A DNA stretch of 64,000 bases from Protea cynaroides (GCA_028583415.1 CM053274.1:96194549-96258548), one strand, 5' to 3'. Positions 42,701-55,044 are shown, numbered from the stretch's first letter. The notes: generated from the letters alone by a model not told the origin. A program made the numbers and translations.

Positions 42701-45700
42701 CTGGTGGCTGCACATCATCACGAAGATTGTTAAACAACTCTCAAAACGGCACCCGCTTTGATATTATGTAACAAAATAGAAAAGAAAGAAAGCGAAGATG
42801 GAGACAATGGAGAATGGAGACGAGGGAGAGAGAATCAATATATGTGTGGGTTCTCCTCCTCTAATTCTTTTATTTATAATCAAAGAGGAAAAACAATAGT
42901 TTAGGAAACTTTGCTAATTATAATCATAAACCAATTAGGAAACTAAACCTAGACAACTTAAGAAATAAACCCAAACTAATAAGAAAACAAATAAACACTA
43001 TGGTGGAAACAAATCCACTACAATAAATGGAAATAACTAATAGAAGCAAGACCATATGTAGCACCGATAGTTGGAACCCACAACATATCGTTAACTCTAA
43101 CACAGCAACAATTTCATACCAAGGATCTGGGTCGCTTGAAGTATTATTTGGGAGTTGAGGTGGCTCAGTCACAAAAAAAATATTTCTCTTTTTCATAGGA
43201 AATATGTTTTGGATTTGCTCACCGAGACAAAGATGTTAAGGCCTTAGGGGCCTAACCTCTGGATACTCCAATGAATCCTAAAATTAAACTTACAGCTGAT
43301 GAGGGTGATATTATGACTAATCTTTAGGTATCGTAGACTAATTGGCAAGTTGAATGATCATTCTGTGACTCGTCCGGATGTGGCCTTCCTGGTCACTGTT
43401 GTGAGCCAGTTTTTGTCCTCTCCTCGGACACTTCATTAGGATGTTGTTATTCATATTTTACGGTATCTCAAGAAGGCTCTAGGTCATGGTATTCTGTACT
43501 CTGATCATGGTCATGGACGTGTTCATACTTTTCGAACGTTGATTGGGTCAATTCTCCTGTCGATAGACAGTATACCACTAGATATTATACTTTTGTTGGG
43601 GGAGATCTTGTGTCCTTGAAGAGCAAGAAAAAAAGTGTTGTTGCTCTGTCCAATAAAGAGTTTGAGTATCGTGCTATGGCACATGTCACGTATGAGCTGA
43701 TGTGGATCAAGCAATTAGTCGAGCTTGGCTTTCCACACACCTCTTCTATGTCGTTGTAGTGTGATAACCAAGCTGCCATTCATATTGGCCCCAATCCTAT
43801 GTTTCATGAAAGAACGAAACATATTGAGATTGACTACTACTTTGTCCGTGAGAAGCTTCTACAAGGGATTATTTCTCCAGTCGGGATAACACCTTGCTGA
43901 TGTTTTTACTAAGTCTCTAGGAAGTGGGCGGATTGATTATATTTGTAACAAGCTAAGCATGATTGATATATATGCTATAGCTTGAGGGAGAGTGATTTTA
44001 TGTCGCTATAAGGGGGAAGGCCCATAAGGGCCCATCGGGATTAACGCCAATGCCAAGCGCTAATCCCAATAGCACGCTGACCCTTCCCCTCTTATTTCTT
44101 ATTTTTGGTAATGTTTTAAGGTTATTCCCTATATATGTGAATGCAATAGGGAGATCACATTGTCATTGAGACTTCCAAGAGTTACAGCAGTCTCTCCTCT
44201 TCTCCTTTTCCTCCTTTTCTCTATTTTCTTCATTTCTCTTTAATTTACAAGACCAAAGTCTCAACCTCATGTCCTTCCGAATGTGTTTAGAAAACTTAAA
44301 ATCAGACTTGAGTCTTTCTCCAAAAAGAACCTAAGATTGAGAAACAAAGTGGATAAATTATTCACTAGACTATGAAATAGAAACTGTCCGCTTTTATCAG
44401 AATATAAAAAACAAGGTTAGGAAAGACATGAACTTTTATCTGCCAAATTAAAACCAATTATAGGAAAAATGATTTGCAGAATGATATGGAGGAGCAGAAA
44501 AGCAAGAAGAAATTTATAAAAAAATTCCAAACATCAGATCTCTTAGACACAGAGTGGACCAGCTAGCCAAACTAGGTTATAGCGAATCAGCACTCCCGGC
44601 TTCTGATATCGTTACCACACACTTTACATTTTGGCATTCAATCTGGATACGAAAAAGCTATGGCAAAAACAAGTGACATGCAGAGATATATGTTACTAAA
44701 TCACAAATGAAAGAACTAATCCATGCTAAAAACTGGAAAATAAACTCTTTAAAGAAGTTTATCATGACATACTAAAACGAAAAATAAACTCTTAAAAGAA
44801 GTTTATCATGACATACTCGCTGTTTCAATGCTTTTTTTCCAATTACGGGAATCAAAAGTAAAGCTGAAGACCTAACAGAAGCCTTAACCCGTCCAAGTAG
44901 CCTTTCTAGATCAGGAAGCTTGCGCAGATATTGAGCCATAATTGATGTTATTTCATAGTTTTTCATCAACTCCTCAACCACATTAAGCCTATCATTGATT
45001 TCCTGAACCTCCTTTAGTGGATGACAAATCCAGCTTCTTAAAAGCCGCTTACCAGACGATGTAATACAACTATCAAGATATTTGTATAATGTGCCTGAAA
45101 TTGAGCAAATACACCTTTTTAAAAGTAAATAAATGAGCCCTTATTTGCTCATGAAAAGGGAAGTCAGCCTCTAAGACTGGATTTGTTTCACAAGCTAGAG
45201 ATTCATTAGCACTTACCTGATGAACTACCATTGGCATTATTGCCAAATATCTCAAGATTTACAAGTGTCTGACCATCCATTCTGAGACACCCTCTATAGA
45301 CTTGGTAAGGTAAAATATCTCCATTGTGTAAAACATCATCTAGCTGTTATAAACTAAAGGGTCACTATTACATTATTAATTAACAGCTAATACAAGAATG
45401 TTCTTGATCAAAAAAATCACAAAAATAAGCTTACCATCAACCTAGATAAATGACTAACAAGTCCACCAAGGGCAGAAACAGCAAGGCCATGGTGTTTAAC
45501 ACCATCAAGTACATATTCCCAGGGATTAGAAGACCCTCTAAAGTATCCTTTGGAGTGAATCAGTTTTCTAACTTCAGATGCATCCACAAAATTCGCAACT
45601 GACAATGATTTTGACATAGTGGAACCTGGAGGAAAGTCAAGACTTGAACATGTTATAATCAAAACAAAATTCTGAATATTATCATCAAATACTTCAAGGA

Positions 45701-48700
45701 GTAAAAATTGCAGCAACCATTAGGTGAATTTAAGTATTTAACCACAAACTGAAGCATAAATGATTTGCATGACCATTTGAATGTGGGTGTGTGGGTGTTC
45801 ATGTGTACAGCCCTCATGCTAACAATGTAAATGAAATGAAAATTATCAGAAGTCCCAAAACGTGAGAAATTCAATGGCAAGAGTACCGAGAAATCCCTAA
45901 ACACTTGAAAAATTGCAGCAATATTAGATCAATGAAAGAGAAAGCCTCAGCATCTCAGTAATGTCAATTACAAGTCTATGAGTTCAAAAAAGGCACTTCA
46001 AGTAATCCTTAGCAGTAAGGTTATCCTGGTGACTCAAGTAACTAGGTGATCCTACAACATTCTCCTGCTCTAGTGGACTGTAGACAAACTACATTTTAGC
46101 CATGTCTAAGAGGTTTTAGATTAACATTGTAGTGTACAATTGACTTGATACATATATAAATGCTCCTTTTTTTAATGATTGAGGATGATTGTATTGACAT
46201 GGGTGATTGAGGATGATTGTATTGACATGGGAAGGGTGGACTGGGGAGGACCAAAGAAAAGGCTCAATAAAAGGTCTTCCACGAAGATTTTTGAAAGTGA
46301 TGAAATATAAACGTCATTTTCTTGCGTTGAAAATACTATAACAAATGTGTTAGACCAAAAACCTTGAACAGTCAGAAAGATTCAATCACTACCTGTTGAA
46401 GAGTAATTTTTTAGTGCCTTGTGAGCTTTCTTGGAAAGCCCTGCAATAACAAAAATATAGTCATGAAGAAAAAGGTCCAGGGATACATGCAAACAAAATT
46501 ACACCCAGAATGGGAGCAATGGAGAAAATTTTTACCTCTACTTTCATATATAACTTCCTTCGGGGAAACCTGAAAGAATAATAAGGGAAAAAAGGAAATA
46601 TTATTATCCTAACACGATGACACATGAACGGCTAAACAGAAGGAAAGAACTTACTTGCATCAACAAAGCCCCTAAAGTGGCACAGGAACCATCATCGCAT
46701 ATCGAACCAACACAAAATGTTAAAGAAGCACAATCAGCAAATGCAAATCCATATACTGTTGAATCATTCTCAAACCCACTGTTCCCCTAAACAAAGAATA
46801 CAATGCATTAAAGTTGATAAAGAGAAAACATCAGTAACCCTTACTGCTTCTAGAAAAAAGAAAATGAATTTGGTTTCAGTATAAAAAGCACAAAACATAT
46901 TCAGCAACACAGTAACACCTAATGAATCAAAATGGAGAGATTAACAAATACCTTCCCATATGTGACAAGCTTTATTAACAAAACACTACCAAAGCAATTT
47001 CAGCTAGTAATATATCAACAACAATTTGATTACCTTCAAAAAGATCGCAATAATATTATCATTTCATTTCCTCATTCTCAATTAGTTAACATAGAAGAAG
47101 TGTGACAAGTTCAGGGGTTTCACAATCATTTGCAAAAAATTCTTTTCAAAAGGTAACTAACATTGTATTATCAAAAGAGTAGCCTGTCGAATCAAGGGTC
47201 TCTACAAAAAGCAAAGCCAAAATTTAGGGTTGTTTTACAGATTTAAGGTTTAGGGTTTAGGGTTTAGTGTTTTAGGGTTTAATGTTTTAGTGCTTAGGGT
47301 TTGGGGTTTAATGTTTTAGGGTTTCTAGGCTTAGAGTTTAGTGTTTATGATTTTTAGGGTTTAAGGTTTAAGGTTTAAGGTTTCAAAATTTTAGGTTTAG
47401 GGTTTAAGATTTTAGGTTTAAGGTTTTTAAGTTTTTTAAGGTTTTTAATTTTTAGGGTTTTTAATTTTTTAGTGTTTAGTGTTTAGGGGTTTAGGGTTTT
47501 AGATTTTAGGATTTAGGAGGTTTAGGGTTTTGGGTTTAGGAAGATTACGCTTTCAGGGTTTCAGGGTTTCAGGGTTTCGGGGTTTCAGGGTTTAGGGCTA
47601 AATTCTTCTAGGTGTATTTATTTTATTTTTTTCGGGGTTAAATACATTTGATCTTTCACAACCATGAAATTAATAGAAACAAAAAAAGAATCAGCATGCC
47701 TGTGATAAGTCATAAGAATGACAAGGCAGAACTAAACAGGTCTTACATCAAATTGTTAAGATTTACTCATTTAATGTTCTGCTAACACAATGTAGTAATA
47801 ATGAACAATCTGCAGATTGGGGTTCTTAAGTCTTTATATCAATAATAAAGTCATGTTGATCTTGAAACCAATGTTACTACAACGGAGCTAAGAGAAGAAC
47901 ATATGAAATTTGGGTTCAAAGGCTGGATTTAGGTTGCCATTGCTAGGTGTGGTGGTAAAAGCTCAGGCTACCGAGTGTGAAGACGCAGGTTCAAGTCAAG
48001 GGTGGCCACTTTGTCAAAAAATTGCCGAAGGTTAGGACCGACCAATTTTGCCCTGCCAAGACCCTACAAATTCAGTGCTTCCACTGGGTTTACAGCCCTT
48101 TAGGATGGGTTTAGACTTTAGATTTAATAGTTAACATAACTTGACATAAGGTATGAACGAGGTCTGAAGATCAACGAATTTGATCAAGGAATTGCAAAAA
48201 GGCAATACAAGCGGACCTGCCTGCCAAAAAGCCAGAACCCTACACTACTCACCTTCTTAATATGTCATAGCATGAAAGCCAATTAGAACTCACCAGAAGT
48301 ATCGAATAGTTAGACAAAGACTTAAAGGCAAGGGAATCACCAATGGTGGAGCTACAAAAGAAGAAGAAAATCCAAACCCAGAAGAGCGAGGAGATCATCA
48401 TGCACAATCTCCAGCAGATACACTCATACACGTATCCATGACCATAATACACAAATGATGACAACCCAACCTCCCAAAAAAAAGGGGGGGGGGGGTATTG
48501 GGGGAAGAACATGTATCCAACTAATGCAAACCAAATTAGTCAATTTTCACAAAGACAACTAAGGTATGCAGTTGGAAGAACACCATCAACAAACAAGAGT
48601 ACGAACCTCTTTTAGAGCAAGAATATGGACAGCATCAGGCCCAATGTTGCCATCAATTGTTGTTGATGGAGTAACAACATTTACCAATTTCCTTTGGATC

Positions 48701-51700
48701 ACCTGAAAGCCAATTGTCACTAATCAAAACAGCCAACTTGAAATGAATAGCTGTCTTGTCAAACAACCAATAGACTAAATCAGTTATTTAACCGATTTTC
48801 TGTTCAAAATTATGCTATAACATCTCATGTTATGCCAAAATACAAAATTAGAACTACCGATAAAATTTTACCCAAAAAAAAAAAACTACCAATAAAACTC
48901 AATAGATTAAAATCAATTCCATTCAACTAACTAAGCCTTATCCCAACCATAAAAATAATTTTCTAAGAAAATAGAAAAAAGTAGAACTGCAGCACCTGTG
49001 TCATTTCTAAAGAAAGGAAAGAAATGTAACCTATAGCAAGATAAGATCAATTGCCACCCTCTTTTTTTGTTTGCAAACCTATAATCGCTGATTCTTGAAT
49101 GCTTAACAAAAAAGATACAATAAAAATGGCTGAAAATGCAAAAGAAAGATTAAAATTACAGTAAAAAGACAAATTGTTAGGAAATGGATTAGCCAACTTT
49201 AATAGAAACTGATTATTTTCCAACTAATAACATTATTTTTTGACAATTTTTCAGTAATGTTAAAACGTTACTTACTTAAATACCATAACATAGAAGGCAT
49301 AGTGTTAATATCACGAAGGAAGATACAAAGTTACATCCTTCTTGCCCTAACATAGCATGTGGTAACAATTACTCGATTTTCACAAACAAAAATATTTTCT
49401 CAGTTTCCTTACTATTCTTCTGATAAAATTTTAAAAAAAAATGGCCAATTTCCCAGCATCTCGACTTAAATTCCACCATCTGTGATCCCTATAGCACTTT
49501 TGGAATGGAACCCAAGTGTCATTTATAGGCATGAATCTCTTAAGTTGCAAACAACATTTCACTTAATAAGTTGGCTTCAATTTGTCAAAAAGAAGTTAAG
49601 AATATAATTACTTTTATAAGACAAATAACGATCACTCTATGCTTATGCAAGACACCCAGCTTACCCACCAACACAAAATATTTGAATGGAGCGAACCTAA
49701 TTAACAACACATTTTGGCAGCATAACAAAAATTTCACTCTATAGACAAGAAGAACTACAAAAGCATTTGTTTCCATTTCCAACCATGACCCGGGCTACAA
49801 AACTAACAAACAATAACTTTTTTTTTCTTTTTGAGTATAACTAACAAACAATAACTATTGTGAAAGAGTTTGAATGTCTCAGGCCACTTGACTCACAGAA
49901 GTTGCTCCTCTAGCCTTTGCTTGATCAGACGTCTCTATCTGTTCCATTCGTCCAACTTTATACCTTCACACAGAATATGAAAATCAAAATAATGATTCAT
50001 AGATAAGAAATAAGATCTAAACTTAGGGGTGTCAAACGGTCGGTTCGGGCTGGTTTTGGTTTTGTATCAGCACAGTCCGCAACAAAACCATTAACAAGGT
50101 GCTTGGTTTCGGTCCAGTTGGTTTCAAGTTTTACCAAGTTTGCTTACTGGCCTCGTTCGGTCCATTATTGGGTTGTTACCCAGTTCGGTTTCGTTTTAAG
50201 AGAAAATAATGGAAAAATAACTTTCTTGTCATTTTTTTACTAGTTTCAGTCCATTCAGTCAGTTTCCGTTTTTCATCAGTTTCTAAAAACCACGCTCAAT
50301 GTCAGCCCGTTAAGGATTCAGTTCAGTCCGGATTTTTTGGTTGGCTTTTCAGTTCGGGCTCAATTTTGACACCCCTAATCTATAGAAGCAAATTCTATAT
50401 GAAGGTTGAGAAGGGCATCATATACAATAAATTTTATTGCCTTTTGATAGATTTCCTAGAAAATGTTCCTGTGTGATTCATAATAATGTATCCAAACAAT
50501 GTGATGCAGTATCAGCTAACAGCAACCCAGTCCATTGGGACAGCAGGCTTTTCTAGCCCAACCTTTACTGTTCATGTGAAGTAGTACCTGCAGGTCCCAC
50601 ATGACCTCCTTACAGTGCAACAAACTATTCTTGAGAGATCCTTTGCATATTCCCACAGATTTATTTTTTTTCTTTTCATATTCCAAGGCATCATTATGTG
50701 CTTTCCTTTTCAATGACCTGTTTGTAGTTCCCCATGTCTTGAGAACAGTTTTCAATGTCTTAGAATTGTTGTCTATGTCTAAGAATTGTTATCTATGTCT
50801 AGGAATTATTATCTATGTCTAGGAATTGTTTTCAATGTCTAAGAATTGTTATCTGTGTATAAGGGTTTCGGAATTCCAAGAGTCTCTTTAATGTTTTTTT
50901 GTTATCTATGTATGGCAATTCCAAAGAGGTTTTGGAATTCTAAAAGTGTCTTTAATGTTTTTCTGTATTCAAAATTTCCATCTCTATATAATGCAAGCAT
51001 GGCTGCTCTCAAAGCAATCCATCAAATTTTACAGCAAACTCTCTTTGAATATTCTATCTAAATATTGTTTTTCTTTTGTGACTCAAGTGGGCTTAGTTGA
51101 GACTCCAATAAAGGGCATTAATGGGACTCTAATTTGCTTAAGTCATCTACTAGTGGGATGTTAGCACCTATCTATATTCTCCACCAGCCCTCGATCTTGG
51201 CTTGCCAGCCTCTAGGTCGGCACCACATTGCCTCATTGGGAAACTTTCAAAGCCCAGATAAAACAGCTAGTTTAGGTTAGTCATCCAAACATATTTCCAA
51301 AAGCAACTCTTGCACCACAGATAAAGAATTTGAAAACATGCATGTATGCTGGCAGAAGGTTGCGATCCACCAAATATGCGGAGTCAATCTTCAAGCACTT
51401 AATTCATGAAACTCAGCAGCAACCAAGGATTTAAGTTGCACCTACGCCAAGGAAGAAAGTTGGCTATCTCATCCAATTTATTCCATAAATAATATCCACC
51501 CACCATTATCATAAGTTATGTGTGTTACTGAAAATAAAAGAAAATATTATATAAGGGCCATGGGCGCATTGGGTGCGCCGTGCACGTTGTCCAATAAATC
51601 GTATTAAATATAAATGCTATCCAGTTGAGGAACATTCAATGCAGGTACAACAGATCTGCACAGAGAACCTTTGATGTGGCTTCACTATCCAAAATAAGGG

Positions 51701-54695
51701 AGGGCAGGGATGAACTAAGGGCATTGGGGAATGAGACTTGCCAACAGATCACCAAATGAAAATTGAAAACAAGGTTGTACAGACAAACACCAGATTGTAA
51801 TAAAATATAAGTGCTTGAGAAAAAAAATTAAGAAATTTCAAATCATATTACTGGATAAAAATTAGAAAGACAGAGAGAAAAAAGAAACAGGGACGGACAG
51901 GCAGGGATTAACTCGCTCGGGCAAGAAATATAATGATCCTAAGATTCTTCTCAGGGGGGCAACATGAAACTAAGAAATAACCATCCCAAATGCACGTCTC
52001 AAGAAAAAGGGAAAAAAAAAAAAAAAAAAAAAGGTCCACCTTTGCCTTACCCGCGAGCAACAAGCTTCTGAACAGCATCATCAATTCCACTTTCAGAAAT
52101 ACCAACCTGACCAAAAGGAGATGCTATTGAATATAAACATATCCTTGTTGAAGCAATGAATTCCTTATAACAATGAAGTGAATAAAACATCAGAAGAGCC
52201 ACAAATATTAGAACTGAAGCTTACCTGCCTACATTTACCCACACCACTGAATGTCATTTTCCAATCAAGCTCCTTATGACCAATTTCAGCATCTAATTCA
52301 TAAAGCTCATAGAATTTCCCCTAGTTGCCAAGGGAAAACATTAATTAGGGAAACCAATGAACAAACAAGAACCTACCAAAAATAGGGTGAAAGAAAAAAA
52401 AAATCAGTAAACTATTGACAAGTACCAAAAAAGGAACAAGTTATATAAATAAAGATAGACATAGGGAAAACTGAAGCCTTGTTACAATCTTAACAAAGAG
52501 ATGTTAAAAGAAACGTGTGTGATCTACATTTATCTTTTGGTAAGTATGGCCGCTCCCCTCTTCTCTCTACTGAGATCAAACCTTTCGGCCTTGAGAAGGA
52601 GCCTTTCATGGCTTTGAAATGGTCTACAGATATCAGGCTTTTCTGCCTTGAGAAAGAGCCTTTCATGGCTTGAGATGCCTCATCAACATGTATGCAAAGT
52701 GTGGCCAAGCCCATGAGAGTCTCCTCATGCTCTCGAGTACCCATGCGAAGAGCACTGTTGGTTGGATCTCTAACATGCAAGTCCTTGAAGTTCTCGGTCT
52801 CTCCTGTCGAATGACGAGAATCGCAACAGCAGCGAGCTCCCTCGTGCCGCTGCTCCTCTTCTCTTGGCTCCTTCATTCAGGTGGCTATTTATAATCATTT
52901 TTTGTTTAAAGCTTACACTTTCAAGCGTACATTCCCATTTTTCCTTTTTTTTCCTTTTTTCCAACATATTGTTGTATAGGTAGTCATTTGTGCTTATAGC
53001 TCCAACTTGTAAGCCAGTATCTTAACCAAATTAAAGACTCGAAATAAAATATCTAGGTCTACCAAACAAAAACAATGGCACCTTAGACATAAAAAAAGAT
53101 ATGGCAAGTTGAACTGACCACTTTAAAGAACAGAACAATATCCATATACTGACATTTCACACTCCAGTATTGTTTTTGAGATGCTGACATTTTTTTCAAT
53201 GAATCAGGCGGTATGTATAGGGACCTCTTGTCATAAAGAGCATCATCAGGCCTCCTTCCATTTGCATCTCTTATCAAAGAAGGGTCAAGCCATTCAAATT
53301 TACTAAGAGTTGTTTCAGATTCATCTCCATGACACTGGTTTCTAGTGCTTGAATCTTCAAGTAACTTCGTTCTTTTCCCAAAACTTAACAAGGAAGGTCC
53401 ACCCCTTTTGTCTGAGTTAGAACAATCCTCTTGAATTCGCTTAAAACGGGGAACAAGAGGTCGAATACCTGGCGTCTCTGGCCCTAAAACATCAGAATCA
53501 ATTTCCATCCGATAAGAGTCCCCTTGATCATTGATGTCCTTAAAATTATAAACATTGTCCTTTTGGGAATTCCTGAACAGTGTTTCTTGTCGAGACAATA
53601 GCTGACTGTTGCCAATATTATTAGATATCATGTAACCTTTAGAGGAAGCACCACCAGCTTGATTCCTGCAAAAATTGTCCACAAGTTAAAATGTGATGCA
53701 CCCAAAACTAACATCTGCACGAGCTAATGTAAATAAATACATGCAAATATTGGTAACCACTGAATTATTTATGATTTCATGCGGATAGATACATGTTAAT
53801 TGTGAGATTTATAAATACGTATGCACCGTAAATTATACATGGTCATTGACTCATGAGAATGTATCGCACAGCGGACAAACAAAGAAGACCTCCCAACCAT
53901 TCTTAGAATAGCAACCAGGCAGCCAGATTTGGCAATTATATATATTGAGATTTTTTGAATTTTCACGTTCCAAGACTATACTGGTCTAAATGGCATCAGG
54001 CTAAAAGTGCCGTCTTCTTTTTTTTTTAAACTTTCTTTTCTTCAAATGATTACCAGCCCATCTATGTATTGATTGATAATATTCAGTACGGATAAGTGGA
54101 GTTCTATAAACCTGATGTTTCAAAAACAAAACCAAAAAAAAATAATTTGGTAATTAGGAGAAAATATAACAATGAACAGAATTTTCACTTCTATTATAGC
54201 TGAGCTTCATCTATATCTACAAGAGCTTCGACAAATCGTCACAAAAGTTACAGAAAACCTTACAACAAGCACAAAACACCTTGATCAAACAATATCCTAA
54301 TCCTCTAGCCGGATATTGTGGTTTGAAATTAAAGTGGAAAGAAAATACCGTTCACAAGAGTTGTCTCGTTCGTCGACCTTCACAAACTTGTGCATTATAC
54401 TAGAGAACAGCGAAGATCCGGTGTCATCGTTCACCGAAAAGCTAGACGGGAAAACCTGACGCGGCAGCTTTTCCGGTGGAGTATCTGTTCCTCTGATTTC
54501 CAGTGAAGGATCATTCGCTGATGGAGGAGCAAGTCGTTGTTCTGCAACTAATGACTTCAGCTTCCCTTGCTTTTCTGGCAAATGAGACTGACGCCGACTG
54601 GCTAACATGTCGGCGTCTGATGAACCGCTAGAGCTCTGCTGGTTTTCAGATGAAGATTTTTTAAAGAATGATAGTATGGATTTCTGGCGCTGCAT
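33763..54695 (-). CDS. MSH7: DNA mismatch repair protein MSH7 (MutS homologue)
   Basis: Plant-specific MSH6 relative that pairs with MSH2 (MutS-gamma) to recognise base mismatches in the nucleus. Seventeen exons, all junctions in frame: 54349-54695, 53119-53665, 52225-52320, 52051-52106, 49897-49963, 48607-48702, 46655-46786, 46536-46569, 46393-46440, 45435-45625, 45217-45343, 44817-45094, 39583-39777, 37747-38163, 37325-37421, 36664-36791, 33763-34245. They total 1112 residues, close to the Arabidopsis protein (about 1109). Visible motifs: N-terminal PCNA-binding box QKSILSFF (4-11), mismatch-contacting Phe-Tyr-Glu (301-303), Walker A GPNMGGKST (856-864), Walker B LVILDE (931-936), and the ST(F) signature at the exon 15/16 junction. 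It looks fully functional. Introns carry a copia element, SINEs and MITEs; the upstream region is duplicated. An upstream in-frame ATG at 54941 is not expected to be used, because relatives start at MQRQKS. Confidence 0.96.
34368..34534. repeat. Two-copy tandem repeat, about 83 bp, in MSH7 intron 16
   Basis: Units 34368-34450 and 34451-34534 both start GGATGC and end in a run of eight A. They share AATGAAATGGT, AATCTTGACAAAACAT and GTGGTCCTTTAT-like words. The remaining parts of intron 16 (34246-36663) show only short low-complexity patches. Confidence 0.85.
37086..37230. repeat. Short direct repeat in MSH7 intron 15
   Basis: GTCATGCTGCTAACTTGCCAT occurs at about 37087 and again at about 37193, each followed by CAACAA and a TTTGGGTTCAA-type stretch. 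The period is about 103 bases. Confidence 0.75.
38625..38699 (+). mobile_element. SINE fragment (Au-like 3' half) in MSH7 intron 13
   Basis: GTGGGGGTAAGGATGTGTAC, CCTCCCCAGACCCTACAGTAG and GGGAGCCTCGTGCACTGGG are the conserved 3' blocks of the Au SINE family as I recall it. The tRNA-like head is missing. Confidence 0.65.
40353..40614 (+). repeat. Left LTR of the copia element
   Basis: Starts TGTTATTG and ends TTTACA, 262 bases. It aligns to 43993-44249 with noticeable substitutions, so the insertion is not recent. Confidence 0.9.
40860..41170 (+). repeat. Diverged tandem repeats in the copia leader
   Basis: Four to five units of about 60-70 bases share TTGGTTGGCTGAACC / GTTGAAATCAATT-like words between the left LTR and the gag start. 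Confidence 0.6.
41189..42142 (+). pseudogene. Copia gag remnant
   Basis: Broken frames from an ATG at 41189 show a copia-type gag: an N-terminal Ser/Thr/Lys-rich part, a Trp-containing motif around 41290-41420, then the gag core (41354-41796). Frame changes and stops occur near 41320, 41500, 41800 and 42140. The product is not functional. Confidence 0.7.
43330..43985 (+). pseudogene. Copia RT/RNase H remnant
   Basis: Fragments of the C-terminal part of copia pol can be read in plus-strand frames, including an RNase H-type Asn-Gln-Ala-Ala block near 43770 and the His-Ile-Glu-Ile-Asp block near 43825. Stops interrupt them (for example near 43760). The integrase and catalytic RT motif are absent. 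Confidence 0.7.
43993..44249 (+). repeat. Right LTR of the copia element
   Basis: Starts TGATTTTATG after the purine tract and ends TTTACA, followed by AGACC. Confidence 0.9.
46181..46235. repeat. Two-copy tandem repeat (about 28 bp) in MSH7 intron 9
   Basis: The word GATTGAGGATGATTGTATTG followed by ACATGGG occurs twice in tandem. Confidence 0.9.
47222..47605 (+). repeat. Degenerate telomere-like (TTTAGGG) tract in MSH7 intron 6
   Basis: About 380 bases built from TTTAGGG, TTTTAGGG, TTTAGTG and TTTCAGGG variants, for example around 47240-47300 and 47480-47600. It matches the plant telomere unit but is very imperfect, so it is an interstitial relic and not a chromosome end. Confidence 0.85.
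47941..48110 (+). mobile_element. SINE with tRNA-like head in MSH7 intron 6
   Basis: It has a box-A-like TGGTGGTAAAAGCTC, a box B GGTTCAAGTC (47988-47997), then a tail with CCTGCCAAGACCCTACAAATTC and CACTGGGTTTACAGCCCTTT resembling Au SINE 3' blocks. Confidence 0.65.
50026..50375. mobile_element. MITE (350 bp) in MSH7 intron 4
   Basis: Ends GGGGTGTCAA and TTGACACCCC are perfect inverted repeats flanked by TA on each side (50024-50025, 50376-50377). The interior is rich in GGTTCGG and CAGTTCGGT words. TA duplication and this terminus fit a mariner- or Harbinger-type MITE. Related starts are seen at 56384, 59503 and 60957. Confidence 0.75.
50752..50870. repeat. About 20-bp tandem repeats in MSH7 intron 4
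   Basis: Five units of the form ATGTCTAAGAATTGTTNTCT with small changes. A further pair of CTTTAATGTTTTTNTGT repeats follows to about 50965. Confidence 0.85.
52667..52765 (+). pseudogene. Possible PPR-protein gene fragment in MSH7 intron 2
   Basis: A plus-strand frame carries the Ile-Asn-Met-Tyr-Ala-Lys-Cys-Gly word typical of plant pentatricopeptide repeats, followed by about 20 residues resembling a repeat that ends in Trp. Nothing else of a PPR gene is present. Probably a captured or retroposed scrap; it could be chance. Confidence 0.4.
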
Positions 54696-54837
54696 TTTGA
54701 TTGAAGTAAAAACACAGAACGAACTCAATGAACAGACGAACAGAAGTAGAGAGCAGAACTGTGAAGAGACGATTGAAGAGACAGGGAAATAAAGACAAAG
54801 GAACGAAATCTGGCATCCCTTCCTTCGGCTCACGGCT

Positions 54838-54963
54838 GATGAGGTGATGGGGGGAAGTGGCGCCAGTTTTCCCCGCTTTGGATTTTGGAGCGTCGAAAGA
54901 CATAAATATCCCTGATCAGCCGATGTTTTACTTGGACCCATCGGTAAATACCTTGGTCTGGAT
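54838..54963. repeat. MSH7 upstream duplication, unit P1
   Basis: It aligns with 55252-55383 (P2): both contain GGCGCC, TTCCCCGCTT or TCCCCGCTTT, ATTTTGGAGC, ATAAAT and CAGC-GATGTTTTAC words in order. It lies 143-268 bases upstream of the MSH7 ATG, so it probably includes the promoter. Confidence 0.8.
54858..54865. promoter_or_regulatory. E2F-like site (TGGCGCCA) near the MSH7 start
   Basis: A perfect 8-base palindrome 163 bases upstream of the ATG, next to TTTTCCCCGC. It resembles the GGCGCC core bound by E2F factors, which control many S-phase and repair genes in plants. A second copy, TTGGCGCC, is at 55275-55282 in P2. Function is inferred only. Confidence 0.4.
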
Positions 54964-55043
54964 TCTTGACTCAGGAGTCTCGAGTGGGTACCCTGGGTTT
55001 TGGAGCCTTGAGGGTTGAGGGCTGGGGTGAAGTTCAGCGAACA
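54956..55043. repeat. MSH7 upstream duplication, unit Q1
   Basis: It aligns with 55847-55925 (Q2): shared words include GGTCTGGA, GAGTCT, TACCCTGGG, TTTGGA, CCTTGAGGGT and GAGGGCT. Confidence 0.8.
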
Positions 55044-55044
55044 G

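Larger units (their letters stand above)
40353..44249 (+). mobile_element. Ty1/copia LTR retrotransposon in MSH7 intron 12
   Basis: LTRs at 40353-40614 and 43993-44249 share GGCCCATAAGGGCCCATCGG and a TATATATGTGAATGCAAT promoter-like block. The target duplication AGACC is exact (40348-40352 and 44250-44254). A polypurine tract (TTGAGGGAGAG) precedes the right LTR. The interior keeps a gag remnant and the RNase H end of pol, but most of integrase and reverse transcriptase is missing. About 42460-43200 looks like inserted foreign sequence in the opposite sense. It lies antisense to MSH7 and is spliced out with a 5.0 kb intron. Confidence 0.92.

Noticed and set aside
47222..47605. True telomere or chromosome end
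   Set aside because: The repeats are degenerate, short and inside an intron with gene sequence on both sides.
54297..54941. Upstream in-frame ATG extending MSH7 by 82 residues
   Set aside because: The added residues come from the leader and promoter duplication unit. MSH7 relatives start at the MQRQKS methionine (54695).
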